Positions 24,915 through 33,065 of a stretch of DNA of 64,000 nt are shown in pieces (the stretch's first letter is position 1; each line of letters starts with the position of its first letter). The stretch is from assembly GCA_035503515.1 (NCBI GenBank), contig DATJTJ010000003.1:15777-79776 (forward strand), written 5' to 3'. Both the position numbers and the translations under genes were made by a program. The notes below the pieces were generated by a model. It was not told the DNA's origin. It saw only the letters and a list, made by a program, of their open reading frames with translations, and made no database searches. The stretch comes from DAIDKA01 sp035503515 (GTDB lineage: Bacteria; Pseudomonadota; Gammaproteobacteria; Steroidobacterales; Steroidobacteraceae).

Positions 24915-25796
24915 ATGTCGACAGCAGCGATTGAGATCGGATCCCGGGCGCACCGCGAGTTGCTCGCGCGCTTCTTCATGGACAGTTACGTGGAATTCGT
25001 TCCCGAGCAGGTCCAGTGGCCGGCGTTGAGCGCGGAGTCCAGGCAACGGCTGGTGTCGCTGCCGTTCTGGCAGGAAGCCGTGGCGACGGAGAACGTCACC
25101 TCGAACACCGTCGCCGCGGCCGCCGCGCTCGAACCGGATCCAGACCTGCGCCAGGCGATCGAGCTGCAGGGCTTCGAAGAGGGCCGCCACGCGCGGCTGC
25201 TGCAGGCCCTGACCACGCACTACGACATCCGCGTCGACAATCCCCCGCGTTACCAGCCGCGCGACCTGGAGCATGACTTCCTGTTCGCCGGCTTCGGCGA
25301 GTGCTTCGATTCGTTTTTCGCCTTTGGCCTGTTCGCGCTGGCGCGCGAGTCCGGCTACTTCGAGCCCAGGCTGGTGGAGGTCTTCGAGCCGGTGGTGCAG
25401 GAGGAGGCGCGCCACATCCTGTTCTTCGTCAACTGGGTCAAGTACCGCCGCTCGCAGCTGCCCTGGTGGCGGCGGCCGGGGTTTTCCCTGCGCTGCGGCT
25501 GGATCATCCTCAAGCAGGTCTGGAGCCGCGCCAAAACCGCACGCACCCTGGGCGGCGGGGACGGCCCGCCGCAGCCCGCCGCGGCCGCAGGGGCGCTCGG
25601 CGGCGACGATGGCGAGAATTTCACCCTGAGCGCGCACCAGGACCTGGGCGAGGATGTGACGCTGCACAAGCTGCTGGGACTGTGCCTGCGCGAGAACGCG
25701 GCTCGTCTGGCGCCCTATGATGCGCGGCTGCTGCGGCCGCGCCTGGTGCCCACGCTCGCGCGGTTCATGTACCGGGTGCTGCCGAAGAGCCTCTGA
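24915..25796 (+). CDS. Ferritin-like diiron protein in the hopanoid operon
   Basis: Predicted four-helix diiron carboxylate protein (293 aa). The ligand pattern is complete: E59 (ATENVTS), E89-x-x-H92 (EEGRHARL), E129 (GFGECFDSFFAF) and E164-x-x-H167 (EEARHILFF). A Trp/Arg-rich stretch near residue 175-200 could sit at the membrane surface, and a Gly/Ala-rich loop follows near 210-235. It begins eight bases after hpnL and is the last gene of the hpnI-hpnK-hpnL unit. I do not recognise a named family. A hopanoid oxidase, hydroxylase or desaturase is plausible but inferred. Confidence 0.82.
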   Translation: MSTAAIEIGSRAHRELLARFFMDSYVEFVPEQVQWPALSAESRQRLVSLPFWQEAVATENVTSNTVAAAAALEPDPDLRQAIELQGFEEGRHARLLQALTTHYDIRVDNPPRYQPRDLEHDFLFAGFGECFDSFFAFGLFALARESGYFEPRLVEVFEPVVQEEARHILFFVNWVKYRRSQLPWWRRPGFSLRCGWIILKQVWSRAKTARTLGGGDGPPQPAAAAGALGGDDGENFTLSAHQDLGEDVTLHKLLGLCLRENAARLAPYDARLLRPRLVPTLARFMYRVLPKSL

Positions 25797-25801
25797 ACGC
25801 T

Positions 25802-26800
25802 TCAGCGGGCGAGGTAGCCCGCATCGCGGAACCAGCGCACGGCGTCCTGGAAGGCGATGGCCGGATCGCGCCAGGTGTAGCCGAGCTCCCGCGCCGCCTT
25901 GGCACTGGAGAAGTACATGCGCTTGCGCGACATGCGCACGCCTTCCACGGTGATGCGGGTGCCGCGGCCGCTGAGGCGGGCGAAGGCTTCAGCCACGTAG
26001 GCGATCGGCAGTACCACCCCGTGTGGCAGACGGATGCGCGGCGCCGGCCGGCCGGCGATCCGCGTCACCTGCGTCAGGATCTCCTGCAGGGTCAGATTGG
26101 TGCCCCCCAGGATGTAGCGCTCGCCGGCACGACCCCGTTCCAGGGCCAGCAGGTGTCCGCGTGCGATGTCGTCCACGTGCGCGATGTTCAGACCCGTGTC
26201 GACGTAGGCGGGCGTGCGTCCGGCCGCCGCATCCAGCACGATCTGGCCGGTGGGAGTCGGTTTGATGTCGCAGGGACCGACGGGGGTCGACGGATTGACG
26301 ATCACGACCCAGCGCCTGGCCGCATCCGACCGGTACCAGTCGTGCACCAGCTGCTCGCCCCGGAACTTGGAGCGCTTGTAGTGGCCGATCATGTCGGCCT
26401 CCGTGGCGATGCTGGTTTCGTCGGCGATCAGGCCCTGGGTGAGACGCAGGGTCGCGACGCTGCTGGTGTAGACGATGCGGGCGACGCCCGCCCGTTCGGC
26501 GGCCTCCAGCAACGCGCGGGTGCCTTCGACATTGGTGGCGTACAGGTCCGCAGGGTTCGGTGCCCACAGCCGGTAATCGGCGGCCACGTGGAACAACGCC
26601 CCGCACCCCGCGAGGGCCGTGGCGTAGGAGCCCGGATCACGCAGGTCGCCCGTCACCACTTCGACGGGCAGGCCGGCGAGGTTGCGCCGGTCCGAACCGG
26701 CCCTCGCCAGGGCCCTTATGCGCCAGCCGTCGGCAATCAGCGCGCGGGCCACCGCCGCCCCGACGAACCCGGTGGCCCCGGTGATGAAGGCCTGTCTCAT
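25802..26800 (-). CDS. hpnA: Hopanoid-associated sugar epimerase/reductase HpnA
   Basis: NAD(P)-dependent short-chain (extended) dehydrogenase, named HpnA for its presence in hopanoid clusters. The nucleotide loop GATGFVGAAV (about residues 8-17) and the YKRSK active-site pair (YxxxK) near residue 145 are intact; 332 aa. Its ATG overlaps the hpnG stop by four bases, and the gene is convergent with the ferritin-like gene (five bases apart). The exact substrate is not established. Confidence 0.93.
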   Translation of the reverse strand: MRQAFITGATGFVGAAVARALIADGWRIRALARAGSDRRNLAGLPVEVVTGDLRDPGSYATALAGCGALFHVAADYRLWAPNPADLYATNVEGTRALLEAAERAGVARIVYTSSVATLRLTQGLIADETSIATEADMIGHYKRSKFRGEQLVHDWYRSDAARRWVVIVNPSTPVGPCDIKPTPTGQIVLDAAAGRTPAYVDTGLNIAHVDDIARGHLLALERGRAGERYILGGTNLTLQEILTQVTRIAGRPAPRIRLPHGVVLPIAYVAEAFARLSGRGTRITVEGVRMSRKRMYFSSAKAARELGYTWRDPAIAFQDAVRWFRDAGYLAR

Positions 26801-27495
26801 CCCGGTCCCACGCCCTGCCGGGCCAGGAACGCGAGCGACTCCATGGCCGTGCGGTAGCGCCGCGACAGCCGCAGCAGTGCCGGGATCTCCTGCGGCCTGC
26901 CGAGCACTCCGAGCAACAGGCGCGGATAGCGCACTTCGCCGCGCGGCCCGGTCGCCGCCATGGCGCTCGCGGGCACGGCGTCGGCCGCGGTATCGACCAC
27001 GACCCGCGCCACGGCGAACTCCACGCCCTGCCGGACCGCAACGCTGCCGATGGCGAAGCTTTCCATGTCCACGGCGCTGGCGCCGCTGCGCTGCCGCGCC
27101 TGCGCCTTGGCAGCCGCATCCAGCAGCGGCTGCGCGACGCTCAACACGGCACCGCCGACGGCGCCGCGCGTCGCCGCCCGGGCCGCAAGCCGCTCACGCC
27201 AGGGTGCGCAGGTGGCATGCACCGCGCCGTCTTCATCCAGGACCGCATCCGCGAGCAGCACCGTACCGGCGCCGAGGCGCGGATCCAGCGCGCCGGCCAG
27301 TCCGAAACTCAGCAGCTGTCGGGCGCCGGCCGCCACCAGGTCGAGGGCGGCGCGCGTGGCCGCGCCGGGCCCCATGCCGCTGACGGCCACCAGGTTGCCG
27401 TCGGCGAGCCTGCCTACGGCAGAGCCGTGCCGCGCGGCGGCGCCCAGGGTGCGCGCCTCGGCCGCCAGGGCCGCGACGATCCCCGTGACGCTCAC
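26797..27495 (-). CDS. hpnG: Hopanoid-associated nucleoside phosphorylase HpnG
   Basis: Purine-nucleoside-phosphorylase-like enzyme that removes adenine from adenosylhopane to give phosphoribosylhopane. It carries the FGLAGALDP segment and the VDMESFAIG motif typical of the phosphorylase fold; 232 aa. The start is GTG at 27495, inside the shc stop (GTGA); the conserved N-terminus (MSVTGIVAAL) begins there. hpnH, which makes its substrate, is in the neighbouring unit. Confidence 0.92.
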   Translation of the reverse strand: MSVTGIVAALAAEARTLGAAARHGSAVGRLADGNLVAVSGMGPGAATRAALDLVAAGARQLLSFGLAGALDPRLGAGTVLLADAVLDEDGAVHATCAPWRERLAARAATRGAVGGAVLSVAQPLLDAAAKAQARQRSGASAVDMESFAIGSVAVRQGVEFAVARVVVDTAADAVPASAMAATGPRGEVRYPRLLLGVLGRPQEIPALLRLSRRYRTAMESLAFLARQGVGPG

Positions 27496-29480
27496 TTCCG
27501 GTGGCTGGCGGCGACGCGATTGCGGTAGGCCGCCAGCGCCCACAGCGGGAAGTACGCGCAGTAGCCGTGGTACTTGAGGTAGAACACCCGCGGAAAGCCC
27601 GGGGCGGTGAAGCGCGGATCGCTCCACAGGCCGCTTTTCTGCTGGCTGCGCTGCAGGTAGCGCACGCCGTTGCGGACGGTGGCCGATTCCACCTCCCCCG
27701 CCGCCAGCAGCGCCAGCAGCGCCCAGGCCGTCTGGAAGGGGGCACTGGCCGCAGGTCCGCCGGCCTGGTGGCGATCATGGTAGCTGTCGTTGAGTTCGCC
27801 CCAGCCGCCATCCGCGTTCTGCTTGGACGCCAGCCAGTTGACGGCGCGGCGCATCGCCGGATCGTCATGCGCGATTCCGGCCTGCTCCAGCGCGACCAGC
27901 ACCGACCAGGTGCCGTAGATGTAGTTCGAGCCCCAGCGGCCGAACCAGGCGCCGTCGGACTCCTGTTCGGCCCGCAGGTAGGCGATGGCCCGTGCCAGCG
28001 CCGGCCGGTCCGCGGGGCGCCCGGCCCTGGCGAGCAGCGTGACCACCCGCGCGGTCACATCGCTGGTCGGGGGATCCAGCAGCGCGCCGTGGTCGGCGAA
28101 CGGGATCTCGTTGAGGATGTAATGGGTATTGTCGGCGTCGAAGGCCGCAAAGCCGCCATTGCGGCTCTGCAGGCCCACCAGCCAGTCCAGCGCCCGCGCC
28201 ACGCTTGCGGCATAGCGGCCGGGGTCGCGCGCCTGATGCATGGACCAGGCGACCACGGCGGTGTCATCGAGATCCGGGTAGTGCGTATTGGTGAACTGGA
28301 ATGCCCATCCGCCTCCGGGGACATCGGGCTTCTGGACACGCCAGTCCTGCGGATTGTCGAGCAGCTGCTCGGGAACCAGCCAGTCGAGCGCGCGCTCGGC
28401 GGCCGCATGCGCCTGGGAATCGCCGGCCTCCTGCATCGCGAGCGCCGCCAGAGCCGTATCCCACACCGGCGAGACGCACGGCTGGCAATAGGCTTCGTCC
28501 GTCCCGACCACCAGCAGCTTGTCGATGGCCCGGCGGGCCGTGGCCCGGCGCGGATCCTCGGGCGGCACGCCCATCAGGACCAGCACCTCGAGGGCATTGA
28601 CCATGGCCGGAAAGATCGCGCCGAGACCCCCCTCGCCGTTCAGGCGCTCGAGGATCCAGTCCTGCGCGCGGCGCGTGGCGTGGCGGCGCATGACTCCGGG
28701 AATCAGCGGGTCGATCGCCCGTCCCATGCGGTCCAGGGCCATGAACAGCCGGTTGGTGAAGCCGCGCCGCGCGAAGTAATGACGTTCTTCCCACGGCGGG
28801 GTGGTGAACAGTTCCTGGATCTGCACGCCGCGCGGATTGCGCGCCAGCGGCTTTCGGGTACACAGCACGAACAGCGGCACCATCACAGTGCGCGACCAGT
28901 ACGAAACCTTGTCGAGGTGGAACGGAAACCACTTCGGCAGCAGCATGATCTCGACCGGGATGTACGGTACCGCGCGCCACGGCACCTGGCCGAAGAGTGC
29001 CAGCGCGATGCGGGTGAACACGTTGGCCCGCGCCGCCCCGCCCCGCGCCAGGATCGCCTCGCGCGCGCGCACCATGTGGGGAGCCGAGACGTCATCGCCA
29101 GCGAGCTTCAGGGCGTAGTACACCTTCACGGTGCAACTGAGGTCGAGGTCGCCGCCGAGATACAGCGGCCAGCCGCCGTGCTCGGCCTGGTGGCGGCGCA
29201 GGTAGACGGCAATCTTCTGCTGCAGCAGTTCATCGATCTCGTCCAGGAAGTGCATCATCATGATGTACTCCGCCGGGATGGTGCAGTCGGCCTCCAGCTC
29301 GAACAGCCAGAATCCCTGGGCGCTCTGCAGCCCGATGAGCGCATCACGGGCCGCGGCGATCGAACGTTCCAGGGCCTCGCTGCCGTGGGCATCGGGCAGC
29401 ACACTGATGGCGGCTGACTGCCGCGCACTGCCGTCCCGGGCCGGACGGGCGTCCCGCGCCGTCGAGGGTCCGGCGGTCAC
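27492..29480 (-). CDS. shc: Squalene-hopene cyclase
   Basis: Cyclises squalene to hopene/hopanol at the inner membrane. The catalytic DxDD motif is D403-L-D-D406, inside YPDLDDTAVVAW, and several QW-type repeats (for example GGWGELNDS, DGAWFGRWGSNY) are visible. 662 aa is full length. The GTG start overlaps the stop of squalene synthase and its own stop overlaps hpnG, both by four bases, giving a tightly coupled squalene-to-hopanoid unit. Confidence 0.96.
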   Translation of the reverse strand: MTAGPSTARDARPARDGSARQSAAISVLPDAHGSEALERSIAAARDALIGLQSAQGFWLFELEADCTIPAEYIMMMHFLDEIDELLQQKIAVYLRRHQAEHGGWPLYLGGDLDLSCTVKVYYALKLAGDDVSAPHMVRAREAILARGGAARANVFTRIALALFGQVPWRAVPYIPVEIMLLPKWFPFHLDKVSYWSRTVMVPLFVLCTRKPLARNPRGVQIQELFTTPPWEERHYFARRGFTNRLFMALDRMGRAIDPLIPGVMRRHATRRAQDWILERLNGEGGLGAIFPAMVNALEVLVLMGVPPEDPRRATARRAIDKLLVVGTDEAYCQPCVSPVWDTALAALAMQEAGDSQAHAAAERALDWLVPEQLLDNPQDWRVQKPDVPGGGWAFQFTNTHYPDLDDTAVVAWSMHQARDPGRYAASVARALDWLVGLQSRNGGFAAFDADNTHYILNEIPFADHGALLDPPTSDVTARVVTLLARAGRPADRPALARAIAYLRAEQESDGAWFGRWGSNYIYGTWSVLVALEQAGIAHDDPAMRRAVNWLASKQNADGGWGELNDSYHDRHQAGGPAASAPFQTAWALLALLAAGEVESATVRNGVRYLQRSQQKSGLWSDPRFTAPGFPRVFYLKYHGYCAYFPLWALAAYRNRVAASHRK

Positions 29481-30676
29481 TGCACGGTCCCCCGGTCAGG
29501 CTGCCGCAGCAGTGCGTCCACCTCGTCCTGCGCACCGCGCACGTTCACCCGGCGGCTGCGATGATAGGCGCTGGCCGCGTGCTCCCCGGCCTCCTCCGGC
29601 ATCTGCAGCTTGCGCGGTTGCCAGTCGGGCGCGAGCGACGCGAGCGGCAGGCCGGCCGCCGCGCGATTGAACAGGAAACGCAGCAGTGCGTTGTGGCGCG
29701 TGGCGGCATTGCTGAGCGCAAGCGTCACCGCAACCGTCCGTCGCGACACCTTGACCTGGGCGCCCTGCGTGAAGCCGGGGTTGGCGGCGATGCGCCTCAG
29801 GGTCAGCACCGCAAGCCCGATGGCCCACAGGCAGAAGCGCCGGATGCCGGTTTCGCGCCCGGGGATGAGCAGGGTGAATTCCAGGGCCTTGCGCAGGTGC
29901 GCGTGGGCGACACCGACCAGTTCGCGCATGCCGGCCGCGAAACCGCCGCCGCCGTTCTGGGCCGTCAGGTGCGAGAGCTCGACACCGTGCCGCGAGAACA
30001 CGTCCTGGGGCAGCCAGCAGGCCCCGCGACTGCGGTCCTCCCAGACATCCTTGAGAATGTTCGTCATCTGCAGGCCCTGCGCGAACGAGGGCGCGAGCCG
30101 CGAGAGCGCGGCGCGGTGCTCCTCGATGTCCGGCGCGTGGGCGCAGAACAGTTCAGTGAGCATCTCCCCGACCACGCCGGCGACGTAGTAGCAGTAGCTG
30201 TCCAGGTCCTCCAGCGTATCGAGGCCGCGGACGCTGGCCGTGCGCTGGAACTGGTGCATGCCGTGGCACATGGTATCCACACAGCGCCGGATCGCGGCCT
30301 GCTGTCGCAGCGGCAGCTGGCGCGTGACACGGATGACCTGCGCCAGGTGCATGATGAGTTCGCGCTCGGCCGGCAACGTCCACTGCGAGAGCTTGCCGGC
30401 GAGTTCGATGCCGAGGGCCTGCGCATCGGCGACCCCGGCGACCGCGTCCGAGAAACGCTCCATGTAGAGCAGCGTGTCCGGAGGTGCGATCTGCGGCTCA
30501 TCCTCGATGGTGTCGGCGACGCGGCACAGCAGATAGGCATTGGTCACCGAGCGGCTCAGGTCCGGCGGCAGCTGCGGGATGGTCAGCGCAAAGGTGCGCG
30601 ACACCAGCGGCAGGATCTGCTCCTGGTACGCCTCGTCGGTATGGCCCGGAATGGTGGATTTACTCTGTCGGGCCAT
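29477..30676 (-). CDS. Squalene synthase (single-enzyme, SQS type)
   Basis: Trans-isoprenyl diphosphate synthase that condenses two farnesyl diphosphates and reduces presqualene diphosphate to squalene. It resembles one-enzyme SQS proteins more than HpnC or HpnD: 399 aa rather than about 280, with SRTFALTIPQLP near the start, RVADTIEDE as the first Asp-rich motif, CYYVAGVVGEMLTELF in the middle and TNILKDVWEDRSRG as the second. No hpnC, hpnD or hpnE is present in the window. The start is an ordinary ATG 127 bases after parC, so its promoter should lie in that gap. Confidence 0.88.
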   Translation of the reverse strand: MARQSKSTIPGHTDEAYQEQILPLVSRTFALTIPQLPPDLSRSVTNAYLLCRVADTIEDEPQIAPPDTLLYMERFSDAVAGVADAQALGIELAGKLSQWTLPAERELIMHLAQVIRVTRQLPLRQQAAIRRCVDTMCHGMHQFQRTASVRGLDTLEDLDSYCYYVAGVVGEMLTELFCAHAPDIEEHRAALSRLAPSFAQGLQMTNILKDVWEDRSRGACWLPQDVFSRHGVELSHLTAQNGGGGFAAGMRELVGVAHAHLRKALEFTLLIPGRETGIRRFCLWAIGLAVLTLRRIAANPGFTQGAQVKVSRRTVAVTLALSNAATRHNALLRFLFNRAAAGLPLASLAPDWQPRKLQMPEEAGEHAASAYHRSRRVNVRGAQDEVDALLRQPDRGTVQ

Positions 30677-30803
30677 CGTTAAAGCTTAAGCAGTTGTCGC
30701 CGGATGCGGGCGGGCCATGGATGACTGCCCGCTAGGCTACTGGTTTCATGGAGGTTTGCCAAACCAGCACTCCGGTGCGGCGCATCCGCCACAAATCCCG
30801 GCC

Positions 30804-33062
30804 CTACGCGGCCGGCGCGCGCGCTTCCAGGCGGTCGATCTTCCGGGACCATCCCCGACGCAGAACGCTGCCGCGCTGCGCCCGTTGACCCCGGTATTCC
30901 TTGAGGTCCGCCCATTCCAGGGTCTTGTGCTGGTCGCCGGTCCACAGCAGCAGCGATCCGCCCCTGGGGACGACCGTGAGGCCGGCCACGAACTCTTCCC
31001 GCGCCGCGAGCTTCTTGCCGCTTATGTCGTACAGCTTGTTGCCCTTGCCCCGTGGCATCTCCGGGACGTCAGCCACCGGAAAGACCAGGAGCTTGCCCTC
31101 GTTGCTCACGGCCGCGACCAGCGCGTCCGGGCCTGCCACCAGCGCCGGGGGCAGCACCAACGCGCCCTCCGGCACGTTGAGCACCGTCTTGCCGGCGCGC
31201 CGGTCGGTGACGAGGTCCTTGAAGCGCGCGGTGAAGCCGTAGCCCGCATCACTGGCGAGCAGCCACAGGTCTTCGGCCTCGCCGAGCATGACGCCGGCGA
31301 AGCGTGCGCCGTCGGGCGGATTCAGGCGCCCCGACAGCGGCTCGCCCTGGCCGCGCGCCGAGGGCAGCGAGTGCGCCGGCAATGTGTAGGTGCGGCCGGT
31401 GCTGTCGATGAACACCGCATTCTGCAGGCTGCGCCCGCGGGCCGCGGCCTGGAAGGCATCCCCGGTCTTGTACGACAGGGTCAGCGGATCGATGTCGTGG
31501 CCTTTCGCCGAGCGCACGAAGCCGCCGGTGGAGAGCACCACCGTTACCGGCTCGTTGGCGATCAGCGTGGTCTCATCGATCGCCTGGGCGGCCTCGCGCT
31601 CGACGATCCGCGTGCGCCGGTCATCGCCGTGCTTGTCCGCATCGGCGCGGATCTCGGCCGCGATCAGCCTGCGCAGCTTCGCCTTGCTGCCGAGCAGTCC
31701 TTCGATGTCGGCCTTTTCCTGCGACAGCGACTTCTGCTCGTCGCGGATCTTCATTTCCTCGAGCTTCGCGAGGTGCCGCAACCGGGTATTGAGGATTTCC
31801 TCGGCCTGCTCGTCGGAGAGCCTGAAGCGCTTGATGAGCACCGGCTTCGGCTCATCCTCGCGGCGGATGATGCGGATCACCTCGTCGAGGTTCAGGAAGG
31901 CGATCAGCAGGCCATCGAGGATATGCAGCCGGCGGTTCACCTTCTCGAGCCGGAACTGCAGGCGCCGCGTCACGGTGGTGGTGCGGAACTCGAGCCAGCC
32001 GGTGAGGATGTCGCGCAGCCCCATGACCCGCGGTCGCCCGTCCAGGCCGATGATGTTCAGGTTGACGCGGTAGCTGCGTTCCAGGTCCGTGGTCGCGAAC
32101 AGGTGTTTCATCACCTCATCGAGATCGACGCGGTTGGAGCGCGGCACGATCACGAGGCGCGTCGGATTCTCGTGGTCGGACTCGTCGCGCAGGTCCTCGA
32201 TCATCGGCAGCTTCTTCGCCCGCATCTGCTCGGCGATCTGCTCGATGACCTTGGTCGGGGACACCTGGTAGGGGAAGGCGTTGACGACGACGTTGCCGTC
32301 CTCGAGCACGTAGGTGGCGCGCGCCTTGAAGCTGCCGCCGCCTTTTTCGTAGAACTCCTTCAGTTCCGCCCGGGGCGAGATGATCTCGGCGCCCGTGGGC
32401 AGGTCCGGCCCCTTGACGAACTTCATCAGCTGCGCGGTCGTTGCCTCGGGCTCCTCCAGCAGATGGATGCAGGCATTGGCGACTTCGCGCAGGTTGTGCG
32501 GCGGGATGTCCGTGGCCATGCCGACCGCGATGCCGGTGGTACCGTTCAGCAGCAGGTTGGGCAAACGTGCCGGCAGGATCGCCGGCTCCTCGCGCGAGCC
32601 GTCGTAGTTGGGCACCCAGTCCACGGTGCCGTCGGAGAGCTCCGCGAGCAGCACCTCGGCATAACGGGTGAGCTTGGCTTCCGTGTAGCGCATGGCCGCG
32701 AACGACTTCGGGTCATCCTGCGAGCCCCAGTTGCCCTGGCCGTCCACGATCGGATAGCGATAGGAAAAGGGCTGGGCCATCAGCACCATGGCCTCGTAGC
32801 AGGCGCTGTCGCCGTGCGGATGAAACTTGCCGAGCACGTCACCGACCGTCAGCGCAGCCTTCTTGTGCTTGTTGGCCGCCGCCAGTCCCAGCTCGCCCAT
32901 CGCGTAGATGATGCGCCGCTGCACCGGCTTGAGTCCGTCGCCGAGCGCCGGCAGCGCGCGATCGAGGATGACGTACATCGAGTAATCGAGGTAGGCCTTC
33001 TCGGTGAAGGCGCGCAACGGCTGGCGTTCCACGCCCTCGAAGTTCAGTTCCTGATCCTGCAT
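30804..33062 (-). CDS. parC: DNA topoisomerase IV subunit A
   Basis: Breaks and rejoins DNA to decatenate daughter chromosomes. The catalytic tyrosine is in AAMRYTEAKL near residue 124. The quinolone-resistance-determining stretch reads HPHGDSACYE, with the sensitive-type Ser and Glu. A C-terminal beta-pinwheel region follows; 752 aa is full length. It lies four bases after parE and is clearly co-transcribed. ParC rather than GyrA is supported by length and by this pairing. Confidence 0.97.
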   Translation of the reverse strand: MQDQELNFEGVERQPLRAFTEKAYLDYSMYVILDRALPALGDGLKPVQRRIIYAMGELGLAAANKHKKAALTVGDVLGKFHPHGDSACYEAMVLMAQPFSYRYPIVDGQGNWGSQDDPKSFAAMRYTEAKLTRYAEVLLAELSDGTVDWVPNYDGSREEPAILPARLPNLLLNGTTGIAVGMATDIPPHNLREVANACIHLLEEPEATTAQLMKFVKGPDLPTGAEIISPRAELKEFYEKGGGSFKARATYVLEDGNVVVNAFPYQVSPTKVIEQIAEQMRAKKLPMIEDLRDESDHENPTRLVIVPRSNRVDLDEVMKHLFATTDLERSYRVNLNIIGLDGRPRVMGLRDILTGWLEFRTTTVTRRLQFRLEKVNRRLHILDGLLIAFLNLDEVIRIIRREDEPKPVLIKRFRLSDEQAEEILNTRLRHLAKLEEMKIRDEQKSLSQEKADIEGLLGSKAKLRRLIAAEIRADADKHGDDRRTRIVEREAAQAIDETTLIANEPVTVVLSTGGFVRSAKGHDIDPLTLSYKTGDAFQAAARGRSLQNAVFIDSTGRTYTLPAHSLPSARGQGEPLSGRLNPPDGARFAGVMLGEAEDLWLLASDAGYGFTARFKDLVTDRRAGKTVLNVPEGALVLPPALVAGPDALVAAVSNEGKLLVFPVADVPEMPRGKGNKLYDISGKKLAAREEFVAGLTVVPRGGSLLLWTGDQHKTLEWADLKEYRGQRAQRGSVLRRGWSRKIDRLEARAPAA

Positions 33063-33065
33063 GGC

